Shown here: one piece after another, positions 1-9,457 of the stretch
Layout: each line of letters begins with the position of its first letter
How positions within the stretch are numbered: the first letter of the stretch is position 1
Assembly (NCBI GenBank): GCA_947307295.1
Contig: CAMZIQ010000003.1
Span: forward strand, 62,001-126,000
Reading direction: 5' to 3'
Length of the DNA stretch: 64,000 nucleotides
Origin: an uncultured Pseudomonadota bacterium
Lineage (GTDB): Bacteria; Pseudomonadota; Alphaproteobacteria; Rs-D84
Notes under the pieces: generated by a model
Seen by the model: the letters and a program-made list of their open reading frames with translations, nothing else
Database searches by the model: none
What the model was told of the DNA's origin: nothing
Made by a program: the position numbers and the translations under genes

Positions 1-1330
1 ATAATTCACCAGGTATTTTTCCAATGTGAAAGTAATTTGTATCAGCTTTTAATGATAATGACATACGGTCTGATAATTGATAAGAATATTCCATTTCTGC
101 TTCATAAGCGAACGCGCCATTGTCACCTTCGTCCAAGAAACTCGGGTTCTGTTGCCAGTCATCACGATTCGGCCATGTTCCTTCGGATGAATACTTAGGC
201 ATACTGACTTGGACATAAAAACGCAATTTATCTGCCAAGGTCATTTGTTTTTCGACTTCTAAACCGAGATAGAAACCACTCCAAGTTGTGTCATAGATAT
301 GCGTTGTTCCTTCGACTTTTATAACACCATCACCACCGATAACGACACAGTCGCCTTCGGCAACACCCCAAGGTAATGTTCCCATGCTGGAAGAATAATC
401 AACTGTGGTCAATGTGTTGCCCAATGGATATAACACACCATCAATAGAAGAACCACCGGTTGAAGCCAACACAACCTTTATATCTTCTGGTCCCATACAA
501 ATTTGATATAACCCGGAATCATCAGCAACAGACACATTTGTTGGCACAGCATAATAATTACCAGCTGTATCACCAAAAACGTAATCGCCAGAACTGGTCA
601 TCAATGGTAAATAAACCCCAGGATTTGGATATAAATGGTTGGTCATCTTTAAGTTATGCTTGAATATTTCATAACCAATATGAGGAGTTAATTTCCATCC
701 ACCCAGATTCCAAATATGATGAGCAGCAACACCCAGTTTTATTTTGCTGGTGTCGCCACTTTGACCACCCATAGATATGGTGAATATCCCATCGGTTGGG
801 TATGAATAATCATACGGTTCCAAATCATAGTCCATGGACAAACCACCACTGGACATTTCACCATATGAATATTCACCATAAACAGCCAAATCAAAACCAC
901 GAATATCAAAAACATGTTTCAAACCAACATTAAATTCGTTAAACAGCATATCGTCCCATTCCAGCACAGAATTAACACCAGTTTTAAATTCAAAATCAGC
1001 AAAACGGCGTGCATACGAAGCATATATAGACGTATTATGTTCGCTGGCTGGTTTCGCAACACCATTTGTAGTCATAGTTCCGCGCGAATCCGGTTGATAC
1101 ATTTGTTGATGTGGTACTTGGTAAGAATACTTATTAGAAGACAAAACCTGTTTTGTGCCAGAATTGCCAACATATTTAGTATAACCATAATTTTTATACT
1201 TGTTATACCCAAGCTGGTTCGCATTAGATGCAGGCGAACCTGTATAATACGCCAACGACCCCTCATTTGATGCCAAGCATGCAAAAGGGGCAGCAAAAGC
1301 GCACAAAAAAGCCAAAAAATTCTTTTTCAT
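1..1330 (-). CDS. Outer-membrane beta-barrel-like secreted protein, partial (3' end beyond window start)
   Basis: Minus strand from ATG at 1330 reads MKKNFLAFLCAFAAPFACLASNEGSLAYYTG... (signal peptide) with no stop to position 1. Alternating aromatic/polar strands (e.g. WSGFYLGLEVEKQMTLADKLRFYVQVSMP). Absent from the ORF track because it runs off the edge. Confidence 0.75.
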   Translation of the reverse strand, partial: MKKNFLAFLCAFAAPFACLASNEGSLAYYTGSPASNANQLGYNKYKNYGYTKYVGNSGTKQVLSSNKYSYQVPHQQMYQPDSRGTMTTNGVAKPASEHNTSIYASYARRFADFEFKTGVNSVLEWDDMLFNEFNVGLKHVFDIRGFDLAVYGEYSYGEMSSGGLSMDYDLEPYDYSYPTDGIFTISMGGQSGDTSKIKLGVAAHHIWNLGGWKLTPHIGYEIFKHNLKMTNHLYPNPGVYLPLMTSSGDYVFGDTAGNYYAVPTNVSVADDSGLYQICMGPEDIKVVLASTGGSSIDGVLYPLGNTLTTVDYSSSMGTLPWGVAEGDCVVIGGDGVIKVEGTTHIYDTTWSGFYLGLEVEKQMTLADKLRFYVQVSMPKYSSEGTWPNRDDWQQNPSFLDEGDNGAFAYEAEMEYSYQLSDRMSLSLKADTNYFHIGKIPGEL

Positions 1331-1426
1331 CTTCCTTTACGCAACCTATTATATCATAAAAAAGGATTTAAAAAAAGTGTTTGTTTATATTGAATTTTAT
1401 TTTTCTTGATTTATCATCTTTGTATG

Positions 1427-2479
1427 CAAGTTTTTCACAATATTTACATCCATGTCCCATTTTGTACTGCCAAGTGCAATTATTGTGCGTTTTATTCAAT
1501 GGCAAATCCTAATCCTGATTGGCAAAAATATGCGGATAATATTTGCCAAGAATTGCGTTTTTGGTCTGAAAAATTGGGTAAAATAAAAGTTCCTACGATT
1601 TTTTTTGGTGGTGGTACGCCGTCTTTGATGCCAGTAATGATTTTTGAACGAATAATTAATTGCATAAAAGATAATTTTGATATAGACAATAATTGTGAAA
1701 TAACTTTGGAATCTAATCCTGGCACGATTGATAAAAATAAATTGTCTGATTTTGTATTAGCGGGTGTAAATCGTCTGTCTGTTGGTGTTCAATCTTTAAA
1801 AGATGAAGAATTATTATTTTTAGGACGTAAACATAATGTAAAACAAGCAACAGATTTATTAGATATTGCAAAAAATATGAATTTGCGTGTTTCTGCTGAT
1901 TTTATTTATGGACTGCCAAATCATAACGAAGAAAGTATTGTTGATTTGTGTAGACGGATAAATAATTTGGATTTAAAACATGTTTCTATGTATGAATTAA
2001 CAATTGAAAAAAATACTCCGTTTGGAAAAATGAATTTGAACATGCCAGACAATGAAACAATGGCTAAAATGTATATGGAAATCTCAGAATATCTTTCTTT
2101 GCCAAGATATGAAGTATCTAATTATGCTATTCCTGGTGATGAATGTCGACATAATCAAAATATATGGAACGGTGACGCTTATATTGGGATTGGTCGCGGT
2201 GCTGCTGGGCGTGTTATGATGGACGGAATTTGGTATGAACAACGCGGTGCAAACGAATTATTTGAACCAATCAGTAATGAAACACGTGCAATAGAAAAAA
2301 TCTTAACAGGATTGCGCACTATGCGTGGTGTAAAATTAACAGACGATGTGAAATCTAAGATTAATTTTGATTGGGTAAATTCACACAAAGATTTAGTTGA
2401 AATAAACAATGAATATTTGCATACTACGCATCAGGGTTTATTAATACTTGACGATTTAACAGTGGATTTAATCAAATGA
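1427..2479 (+). CDS. hemW: Radical SAM coproporphyrinogen III oxidase-like protein HemW
   Basis: HVPFCTAKCNYCAFYS radical SAM CxxxCxxC motif, FFGGGTPSLM, and overall HemW-like sequence. Start chosen at the internal Met. Confidence 0.85.
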   Translation, partial: QVFHNIYIHVPFCTAKCNYCAFYSMANPNPDWQKYADNICQELRFWSEKLGKIKVPTIFFGGGTPSLMPVMIFERIINCIKDNFDIDNNCEITLESNPGTIDKNKLSDFVLAGVNRLSVGVQSLKDEELLFLGRKHNVKQATDLLDIAKNMNLRVSADFIYGLPNHNEESIVDLCRRINNLDLKHVSMYELTIEKNTPFGKMNLNMPDNETMAKMYMEISEYLSLPRYEVSNYAIPGDECRHNQNIWNGDAYIGIGRGAAGRVMMDGIWYEQRGANELFEPISNETRAIEKILTGLRTMRGVKLTDDVKSKINFDWVNSHKDLVEINNEYLHTTHQGLLILDDLTVDLIK

Positions 2480-4458
2480 AAAATAAGTTTTTAAATATAA
2501 TTGGAATCATAGCCGTATGTATAGCGGTTTTGTTCACGATACTGTTTACAAAGGAGAAAGTAATGCAAGTTGGCATAAAAACAGAAAATATGGATATGAA
2601 TGTAAAACCTGGGAATGATTTTTACGATTTTGCAACATCTGGTTGGCGTAAAAACAATCCGATTCCTGATGATTATACACGTTATGGTTCTTTTGAAGTA
2701 TTAATTGATGAAAACAATAAACGCGTTCGAGATATTGTTGAAAATGATGATGGAAAAATAGGATTGCTTTATAAAATCGCAATGGACGAACAAAAATTAA
2801 ATGCAGATAAAACAACACCGGTTCAAAAATATTTAAAAGAAATAGATAACATAAAAACAAAAAGCGATTTGCCAAAATATTTGGGTAAAATGCATAAGTT
2901 TGCATCTGCGTTTTGGGGGGATGCTGTTGCGCTGGATGAAATGGACAGCAACCATTATCTTTATAACCTAGGACAATCTGGTTTGGGTTTAAGTCGTGAT
3001 TATTATTTTGACGATGATGCAAAATCAAAACAAGTTCGCAAAAAATACAAAGAATATATAAAAGCGCAAATGGATAATTTTGGTGTTGATGTAGATGTCA
3101 CAAAATTGTATGCGTTGGAAGAACGTATGGCTAAATCTTTTTATAAAAAAGAAAAACTGCGTGACCCATTGGCTAATTACCATAAAAAATCATATAGTGA
3201 ATTCAAAGATGAATTTACTGGTTTTGATTGGGATATTTATTTTGATGCGCGTGGCGTAAGACCTGAATATTTGAATATAGCTCAGATTGAACCTATCAAA
3301 GAATCAGTCGCGATTATTAATGATACGGATTTGAATTTAATCAAAACATATTTAAAGTTTAAAATTGTTAATGAATCAGCGTCTTTTTTGGACGACAAAA
3401 CTTATGATTTAGCATTTGATTTTTACAATCGTGAAATGGGCGGTCAAAAAGAACCTAAACCACGCTGGAAAAGGGCGGTTAGCATGATAAACGGTTCTTT
3501 GGGTGAAATGGTTGGACAATTATACGTGCAAAAATATTTTTCAAAACAAGCAAAACATCGTATGGAAAATTTAGTAAAAAATTTACAACGTGCTTATGAA
3601 TCAAGAATTCAAAATTTGACTTGGATGAGTGATGATACAAAAGAACAAGCAATAAAAAAACTTCATACGTTCAAGGCAAAAATCGGATACCCAGATAAAT
3701 GGCGCGATTATTCAAAGTTGGAAATCAAAAATGATTCTTTGTTTGAAAATATGATGCGTGTTAGTGTTTTTGAAGATGCTTTTTGGTTGGAAAAAACAGG
3801 CAAAGAAAAAGACCCAACTATTTGGTATATGAATGCTCACGAAGTAAATGCTTATTATGATCCATCTACAAACGAAATATGTTTTCCTGCTGGGATTTTA
3901 CAGTACCCATACTTTGATATGAATGCGGATGATGCGTTTAATTATGGTGCGATTGGTTCTGTGATTGGACACGAAATGACACATGGCTTTGATGACCAGG
4001 GAAGACATTTTGACAAAGACGGCAATATGAAAGATTGGTGGAATGAAACAGATGCTACATTATTTACAGAACGCACAAATATTATGAAAGAACATTTTAA
4101 TAATATTTTGGTTGCGCCGAACACTCATGCAAATGGTGAATTTACATTGGGTGAAAATTTGGCAGATTATGGTGGTATTACGATTGCTTTTGATGCGTAT
4201 AAAAAGTTTGGTGAAAAATCAGAAGATGCAAATGGTTTTACTGCGGACCAAAGATTTTTTATTGCTTATGCTATGACAGAAACAGCCAATATTCGTGATG
4301 AAGAAATTTTACGTCGTACAAAAATGGATGAACATTCAATAGGGCGTTGGCGTGTAAATGGTATCTTGCCACATGTAGAAGCTTGGTACGAAACGTTCAA
4401 TATTAATGAAAATGATGCTTTGTATGTTGCACCTGAAAAGCGTGTAAAATTATGGTAA
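2476..4458 (+). CDS. pepO: M13 family metallopeptidase (PepO/neprilysin-like)
   Basis: VIGHEMTHGFDDQGR (HExxH), GENLADYGG and N-terminal MDMNVKPGNDFYDFATSGWRKNNPIPDD are typical of M13. Overlaps the hemW stop by 4 bp. Confidence 0.9.
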   Translation: MKNKFLNIIGIIAVCIAVLFTILFTKEKVMQVGIKTENMDMNVKPGNDFYDFATSGWRKNNPIPDDYTRYGSFEVLIDENNKRVRDIVENDDGKIGLLYKIAMDEQKLNADKTTPVQKYLKEIDNIKTKSDLPKYLGKMHKFASAFWGDAVALDEMDSNHYLYNLGQSGLGLSRDYYFDDDAKSKQVRKKYKEYIKAQMDNFGVDVDVTKLYALEERMAKSFYKKEKLRDPLANYHKKSYSEFKDEFTGFDWDIYFDARGVRPEYLNIAQIEPIKESVAIINDTDLNLIKTYLKFKIVNESASFLDDKTYDLAFDFYNREMGGQKEPKPRWKRAVSMINGSLGEMVGQLYVQKYFSKQAKHRMENLVKNLQRAYESRIQNLTWMSDDTKEQAIKKLHTFKAKIGYPDKWRDYSKLEIKNDSLFENMMRVSVFEDAFWLEKTGKEKDPTIWYMNAHEVNAYYDPSTNEICFPAGILQYPYFDMNADDAFNYGAIGSVIGHEMTHGFDDQGRHFDKDGNMKDWWNETDATLFTERTNIMKEHFNNILVAPNTHANGEFTLGENLADYGGITIAFDAYKKFGEKSEDANGFTADQRFFIAYAMTETANIRDEEILRRTKMDEHSIGRWRVNGILPHVEAWYETFNINENDALYVAPEKRVKLW

Positions 4459-4462
4459 ATTT

Positions 4463-4487
4463 AAAAACCGCCATAACGGCGGTTTTT
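4463..4487 (+). terminator. Rho-independent terminator
   Basis: AAAAACCGCC-ATAAC-GGCGGTTTTT between convergent genes. Confidence 0.8.
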
Positions 4488-4494
4488 AAAATAA

Positions 4495-4782
4495 TTATTT
4501 CAAAGCAACTGTTTTTCTAAAAGTTGTGCTTGGACGAAAAGTTGCCACACGACGTGCAGATATAACCGCCGGGATACCAGTTTTTGGATTGCGTCCGATA
4601 CGTGCAGATTTAGACAATATTTTAAATGTTCCGAATCCAGTTATTTTGACATCTTCGCCATTAATCAAAGATTGTTCTATTTCATCAAAAATAATATCTA
4701 TCATTTTATAGGAATCAGCAGCAGATAAACCAAAACGGTCTCGTAAAGCATTTGCTAAATCTAATCTTGTCACAGTAGCCAT
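4495..4782 (-). CDS. ihfA: Integration host factor alpha / HU family DNA-binding protein
   Basis: MATVTRLDLANALRDRFGLSAADSYKMIDIIFDEIEQSLINGEDVKITGFGTFKILSKSARIGRNPKTG; start trimmed from the ORF track. Confidence 0.85.
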   Translation of the reverse strand: MATVTRLDLANALRDRFGLSAADSYKMIDIIFDEIEQSLINGEDVKITGFGTFKILSKSARIGRNPKTGIPAVISARRVATFRPSTTFRKTVALK

Positions 4783-4882
4783 AATTAAATCCTTTGTTTT
4801 TATGATATTATACAAGTCCTTTTTAATATTGCAATTACTAAATGTTGATTTATTTTTTTATTGGTGTAGAATGCTTTCTGCT

Positions 4883-4958
4883 GTCCTCATAGTTCAATCG
4901 GATAGAACAAATCCCTCCTAAGGATTAGATGCAGATTCGAGTTCTGCTGGGGACGCCA
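4883..4958 (+). tRNA. tRNA-Arg (anticodon CCT)
   Basis: GTCCTCA/TGGGGAC acceptor stem, AATCC-CTCCTAA-GGATT anticodon arm, GATTCGAGTTC T-arm, encoded CCA. Confidence 0.9.
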
Positions 4959-4961
4959 CCG

Positions 4962-5145
4962 ATTTTGGTTATCGCGCGCAACGCGCACGATTAGCAAAAT
5001 CGAGTGTCGCGCCGTAGCTGAGCATTTATCGAAGATAATTAATAATGATTGATATTAATAATACGATATTAAGCACAGCGAAGGCGGACGGAAAGCACAC
5101 AAGATTGTTTTGGTTATCGCGCGCAACGCGCACGATTAGCAAAAT
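4962..5145 (+). repeat. Duplicated imperfect palindrome downstream of tRNA-Arg
   Basis: TTTTGGTTATCGCGCGCAACGCGCACGATTAGCAAAAT occurs at 4963-5000 and again at 5108-5145. Each copy can fold as an approx. 18-bp hairpin. Confidence 0.85.
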
Positions 5146-5221
5146 TTGTATGCGAGAACGAATGTAATGAAGTTCAAGCAATTACAAATTTGCGCACAGA
5201 CACTTGTGTCGAGCGAAAATC

Positions 5222-5266
5222 GAGCCTGTCTCGGCGTAACGAAGTGAAGACAGATGTCGCGCCACG
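5222..5266 (+). repeat. Dispersed GC-rich repeat, copy A
   Basis: GAGCCTGTCTCGGCGTAACGAAGTGAAGACAGATGTCGCGCCACGTC resembles the reverse complement of 8426-8487. Confidence 0.6.
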
Positions 5267-5296
5267 TCAAAACGAGAAAACTAAAAAGGATAAACG

Positions 5297-5623
5297 ATGA
5301 AAAATAAAGCAGTTAAAATTGGAATAGTTGCATCAATATTGCCACATTTGTTTTGTTGCGTTTTGCCAATAGTTTTGTCTTTGATAGGTTTGTTTGCGCC
5401 TGAAATTGCTCATTCTTCGTTTATTCCAGAATGGATAGAACCATGGCTGTTTGTTTTTTCTGCTTTGATGTTGGGTTTATCTTGGGTTTTGGTTTTTCAC
5501 GATTGTCCATGTGCAGAATGTGAAGAAGAAAAATCTCATAAAACACAAAAAATAATTTTATCAGTCATCACAGTTTTATTTATCATAAGTGTTCTTTTGC
5601 ACATATTCGCTCACAGTCACTAG
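5297..5623 (+). CDS. Small membrane protein, possibly metal-related (MerC/MerT-like flavour)
   Basis: 108 aa with hydrophobic segments, HLFCCVLP and CPCAEC motifs, His-containing C-terminus (HIFAHSH). Confidence 0.45.
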   Translation: MKNKAVKIGIVASILPHLFCCVLPIVLSLIGLFAPEIAHSSFIPEWIEPWLFVFSALMLGLSWVLVFHDCPCAECEEEKSHKTQKIILSVITVLFIISVLLHIFAHSH

Positions 5624-6489
5624 CGTGGCGACATAGTTTTTGTCATTGGTATAGCCACTACCGCTTCTTGAACATTAATAGTCCCAATTGTAAGCCCCGG
5701 AACAAAATTTCCAATGGCATCACCGTTTAAAATACTAAGCGCATCTGGGTTGGTGTTTGTGTAATAACATTTTGCAGAGTCGTTGTTTGTGCTGGGCTGT
5801 ACATAATTATACGTTCCGGTAGAATCTGTAAATTCTTCCATATAACAATCCGCGATTGTATGAAAATTCCACGATCTTTCAATTGTTTGATTGTTTCCAT
5901 CTAATTCAACAGTAGTCGCTTCAACGGTTGCGCTATTTGGACATGATGCACACGATATACTAGACGTTGATGGATGACATAAACTGTTTAAAATAAGCTC
6001 GCGGTCTTGTCTATATTCTGTAGCTTGCACCTGCAAGCTATTAATGTCTTCAATAGTATCGTTTGAAGCTTGGTTAAAAAACTTTCGCATTTGCTCAAAT
6101 AATTCAAGAGTAGTACCATTAATATAGTAATTGTTTGTAGTAACTGTATCAATACTTACTGAATTATTGTTATTGTTATTGTTATTGTTATTGTTATTGT
6201 TATTGTTATTGTTATTGTTATCTTGTGTTGGAAATGTTGCTGATTTCAACCAATTAAAGCCGACACGATAATTACCGCATTTGTAAACATATTGTCCCTC
6301 TGGACAAATGGTGACGGTGGTTCCAGTGGGTTCTGATGAAAAAGTAGTCGCTGCAAGGGCATTAATCATTTGTTGATTGTTTGTGCTCATTGTTCCTGGG
6401 ATCAAAGTCCACGCAAAGACGTCACCATACTGTGAAAACAATATTCCAGCAACAAAAACTGAACGTAAAAAAAAGCGATTACAAGTCAT
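5620..6489 (-). CDS. Secreted hypothetical protein with poly-Asn tract
   Basis: 289 aa with an N-terminal signal-like segment and a 19-residue Asn run encoded by a hexanucleotide microsatellite. Confidence 0.6.
   Translation of the reverse strand: MTCNRFFLRSVFVAGILFSQYGDVFAWTLIPGTMSTNNQQMINALAATTFSSEPTGTTVTICPEGQYVYKCGNYRVGFNWLKSATFPTQDNNNNNNNNNNNNNNNNNNNSVSIDTVTTNNYYINGTTLELFEQMRKFFNQASNDTIEDINSLQVQATEYRQDRELILNSLCHPSTSSISCASCPNSATVEATTVELDGNNQTIERSWNFHTIADCYMEEFTDSTGTYNYVQPSTNNDSAKCYYTNTNPDALSILNGDAIGNFVPGLTIGTINVQEAVVAIPMTKTMSPR
6163..6221 (-). repeat. Hexanucleotide microsatellite (TTATTG)n
   Basis: About 9-10 uninterrupted TTATTG units on the + strand, encoding Asn-Asn on the - strand. 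Confidence 0.9.
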
Positions 6490-6617
6490 CTCTTTTCCCT
6501 GATGAAAATATTTTAATAGTTTAGTGTTTTTTTATCAAGAAAAAAACAAAAAGTGCTTGCATTTATTCTTGCAATTTTTCTATAATCATTTCACGAAACA
6601 AGAAAGGAGTTTTTATT

Positions 6618-7103
6618 ATGAAAATATCAAAAATAATGTTTGCTTTGTTGGGATGTTTTTTTATTTGTGGTGCTAATGCGCGCGATATTTCAATATACTA
6701 TGCGCCAACATGTCCACATTGTCATCATGCCCGTGATTTTATAAGTTCTACATTGATATATGAATATAATGATTTAAAAGTATCTGAAATCAATGTCACA
6801 AACGTTGATAATCGTCAGGCTTTTGTTGATGCACTTTTTAAATGCGGCTATCAAAAAGGTGGGGTTCCAGTTATCATTATCGGTGATATGAATGTAAAAG
6901 ACGGATACAAATGTTTTCAGGGTTATTCCGATGCTATGCAGGGCGAATTGCGTTCCGCTATCGAAGTTGATTTGACAGATGCACAAAAAACAGCTGTTGC
7001 TGCGAACAAGGCTGAAATGGCAAAAGATAAAGCTGCCTTTGTTGCTGCACATGCAGATAGAAAAAATGCAATATCTGAAAAAGAACCTGTAAAAAAAAAT
7101 TAA
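6618..7103 (+). CDS. Periplasmic thioredoxin/glutaredoxin-like protein
   Basis: Signal peptide, DISIYYAPTCPHCHHARDF redox motif, cis-Pro region GGVPVIIIGD. Stop lies immediately after an A9 run. Confidence 0.7.
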   Translation: MKISKIMFALLGCFFICGANARDISIYYAPTCPHCHHARDFISSTLIYEYNDLKVSEINVTNVDNRQAFVDALFKCGYQKGGVPVIIIGDMNVKDGYKCFQGYSDAMQGELRSAIEVDLTDAQKTAVAANKAEMAKDKAAFVAAHADRKNAISEKEPVKKN

Positions 7104-7213
7104 ATAGCAGCTTTGCAAAATCGGCTGAAACATCAATGTTGGTCGGTTTTGCAATCTTGTTGATTCTTGGATTGGCTTTTGTTGTGTTTAAGAAACAAAA
7201 ATAGGTCGTAAAG

Positions 7214-7930
7214 ATGTTTGATTTAACTGTTTTAGATTATATTTACATAGTAGTTATTTTGGCATCTACTGTTTGGGCAACGATTCGTGGTGGGGTGTAT
7301 GAAACGATTGCTACGTTGTCATGGGTGGTTGCTGCGGTTTCTGCACGATTCGTGTCGCCGTATTTGGACACTCAGTTGCAGAAATGGTTTAATGTGCCAG
7401 ATTCTACAGTTGTCACTTTGGTCGCATCTTATTTTATAGTATTCTTTGTGATTTTGGTCATAGTTGGTTTTATAAATCACAAGATTCGCGAAAGAATCCA
7501 AGACAGCTTTTTATCCGTTGTTGATAAGACTTTGGGTGTTTTATTCGGCATTATACGCAGCATTATCGTTATGGGTTTTGTATATTGGATAATGTTGTGG
7601 TATTATTCTGATGTTCCACGTGGTCTGCCAACATGGATTGCAGATGCAAGAACGCGCCCAGTTATGCAATTGACAGCCGTTAAGATAGATGATTGGTTCT
7701 TTTTTGGGAACAGCAAATTGTTAAAAAAAGATACAGAACAAGACCAAAAACAACACGCTAATCTGATTAATCCTGCGGTTGCAAAGAAAGAAATCACAAA
7801 AGAGCCAAGCTCGGTAAAAAAAACAGAATCTGAAACTGGTTATAAAACTTCGGAACGTGCAGCTTTGGAAAATCAATTGTTGCAAATAGAATCTGTGGCG
7901 AACGCCGTGCAAAAAAATAGTCAAGATTAA
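7214..7930 (+). CDS. cvpA: CvpA family inner-membrane protein
   Basis: FDLTVLDYIYIVVILASTVWATIRGGVYETIATLSWVVAAV and later TM segments match the CvpA pattern. Confidence 0.8.
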   Translation: MFDLTVLDYIYIVVILASTVWATIRGGVYETIATLSWVVAAVSARFVSPYLDTQLQKWFNVPDSTVVTLVASYFIVFFVILVIVGFINHKIRERIQDSFLSVVDKTLGVLFGIIRSIIVMGFVYWIMLWYYSDVPRGLPTWIADARTRPVMQLTAVKIDDWFFFGNSKLLKKDTEQDQKQHANLINPAVAKKEITKEPSSVKKTESETGYKTSERAALENQLLQIESVANAVQKNSQD

Positions 7931-7936
7931 ATACAC

Positions 7937-7959
7937 CGTCCAGTTTGGACGGTTTTTTG
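7937..7959 (+). terminator. Rho-independent terminator
   Basis: CCGTCCAGTTTGGACGG followed by TTTTTT. Confidence 0.8.
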
Positions 7960-8010
7960 TTGGAAAAGTGTCCTGTTATTTTTCAATTTAATCGCCGTTA
8001 TAATAAAAAC

Positions 8011-8424
8011 ATGCGCAAGATAAAAATTTTTATAACGGTATTGGTTTTATATGAATTTGTAATGTTGTCAGTATTGCAGATACACGATTATTGTATTGCG
8101 CTTTTTAATTATAACTTTTGCGATACTGACAATTATAAGTATTTTTTGATGTGCGTGATGTTGCCGGGTTTGTTTGGTTTGTTTTGTTGGTGGATACCGG
8201 AAATATCACGGCTTTTTTGTCCTAATAAATGTGAAGTAAAACAAGACCCTACAATTAAAAGCATTTTAAATGAAATCATATCAAAACAGGATATAGAAAG
8301 ATTGATAACCACAGCAATTATAATGGGGATACAAAAATTCGCAACAACGCACCCTAAAACCACCGAAGTTTTTGATGATGTATTGGATGTAATAAAAAAA
8401 ATAGATACCAAAAAGAAAAAATAA
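8011..8424 (+). CDS. Hypothetical membrane protein
   Basis: MRKIKIFITVLVLYEFVML..., two hydrophobic segments. Confidence 0.5.
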   Translation: MRKIKIFITVLVLYEFVMLSVLQIHDYCIALFNYNFCDTDNYKYFLMCVMLPGLFGLFCWWIPEISRLFCPNKCEVKQDPTIKSILNEIISKQDIERLITTAIIMGIQKFATTHPKTTEVFDDVLDVIKKIDTKKKK

Positions 8425-8425
8425 A

Positions 8426-8487
8426 GTCCGCTACGCTTTGCTACGGCGCGACATCCGTCTACGCTTCGCTTTGCCGAGATAGGCTGA
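8426..8487 (-). repeat. Dispersed GC-rich repeat, copy B
   Basis: Reverse complement TTTTCAGCCTATCTCGGCAAAGCGAAGCGTAGACGGATGTCGCGCCGTAGCAAAGCGTAGCGGAC is similar to copy A; lies downstream of tRNA-Thr. Confidence 0.6.
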
Positions 8488-8497
8488 AAAATTTTAA

Positions 8498-8521
8498 GCC
8501 CACACTTTGTTGTGTGGGCTA
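8498..8521 (-). terminator. Terminator of tRNA-Thr
   Basis: AGCCCACACAACAAAGTGTGGGCT hairpin (minus strand) followed by TTAAAATTTTT. Confidence 0.6.
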
Positions 8522-8532
8522 ACAATTTTTCG

Positions 8533-8608
8533 TGGTGCCGGTTGTCGGACTTGAACCAACGACCCTCTGATTACAAATCAGATGCTCTACCAGCTGAGCT
8601 AAACCGGC
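8533..8608 (-). tRNA. tRNA-Thr (anticodon TGT)
   Basis: GCCGGTTTAGCTCAGCTGGTAGAGCATCTGATTTGTAATCAGAGGGTCGTTGGTTCAAGTCCGACAACCGGCACCA. Confidence 0.95.
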
Positions 8609-8727
8609 AAGGTGCTTTCATATTATATGTTTTATTTTCCAAAATCAAGCAGTTTTTTCACAAATTTGCATCTTTTTTATTATGTGCTATAATATCAAGC
8701 ATACATTAACAACTAAAAGGACGGATA

Positions 8728-9246
8728 ATGTCATTAAAAGAAAAAATTGCTTTGAAAGAAGTTCTTAACAAAGATAAACAGTTTTTTGAATTATTAACCA
8801 AAAAGGTTAAAGCTTCAAAAAAAGTGCATTCTTGTAGAAATCCTGGTACAAAGTTTTTGGAACGCAAATTATTTCAATTTGATAATTTTGATGTAAAGGT
8901 ATCTTTTTATGACACCAAATGGACTAATCTGCCAAAAGAATTCACCCCAGGTAAAATCAAAGATATTATGGTAAAAGATAAATCTGGCAATAAACTGGCA
9001 TATATAGATTGCGAATTGAATTATGAAGGTGCTGAAAAAATAAATGAATCCAGATTAAAGTTGTGTAATGACTTGTTAGATTTGATGCGTGATAAAGAAA
9101 AAGCTGATTTGAAAAAGAAAGCACAAGCCAAAGAAATGAAAAAAGCGACCAAAAATATGCAAGATACAATAGATGTGGTTCAACGGCTGCATAAAGAACA
9201 GTCTTCACAAATGTCGCAAGCATTAGATTCTATAAAGAATTTGTAA
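8728..9246 (+). CDS. Hypothetical protein, C-terminal coiled coil
   Basis: 172 aa ORF with ribosome binding site AAAAGGAC upstream; K/E-rich C-terminal half. Confidence 0.5.
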   Translation: MSLKEKIALKEVLNKDKQFFELLTKKVKASKKVHSCRNPGTKFLERKLFQFDNFDVKVSFYDTKWTNLPKEFTPGKIKDIMVKDKSGNKLAYIDCELNYEGAEKINESRLKLCNDLLDLMRDKEKADLKKKAQAKEMKKATKNMQDTIDVVQRLHKEQSSQMSQALDSIKNL

Positions 9247-9247
9247 T

Positions 9248-9276
9248 AAAAAATGGGCAATGTGCCCATTTTTTTT
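9248..9276 (+). terminator. Rho-independent terminator
   Basis: AAAAATGGGC-AATGT-GCCCATTTTTTTT. Confidence 0.8.
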
Positions 9277-9457
9277 ATAGTATTCCTAAATACGCTGAAA
9301 ATTTGATTTTGTGGTAAAATTTGCTATAATATATATGAATATAGAAGTGTATATCTTTAAAGCAAAATAAATAAAAATAATTTTTTTGACAAAAGTATTG
9401 ACAATTTGAATTTTTGTATTATATTTTGTGTATAAAGATAAACAAAGGAGCATAAAA

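Noticed and set aside
460-1296. ORFs 460..663 (+), 914..1270 (+), 1072..1296 (-)
   Set aside because: Overlap the long edge-truncated minus-strand outer-membrane protein gene that fits codon usage and has a signal peptide.
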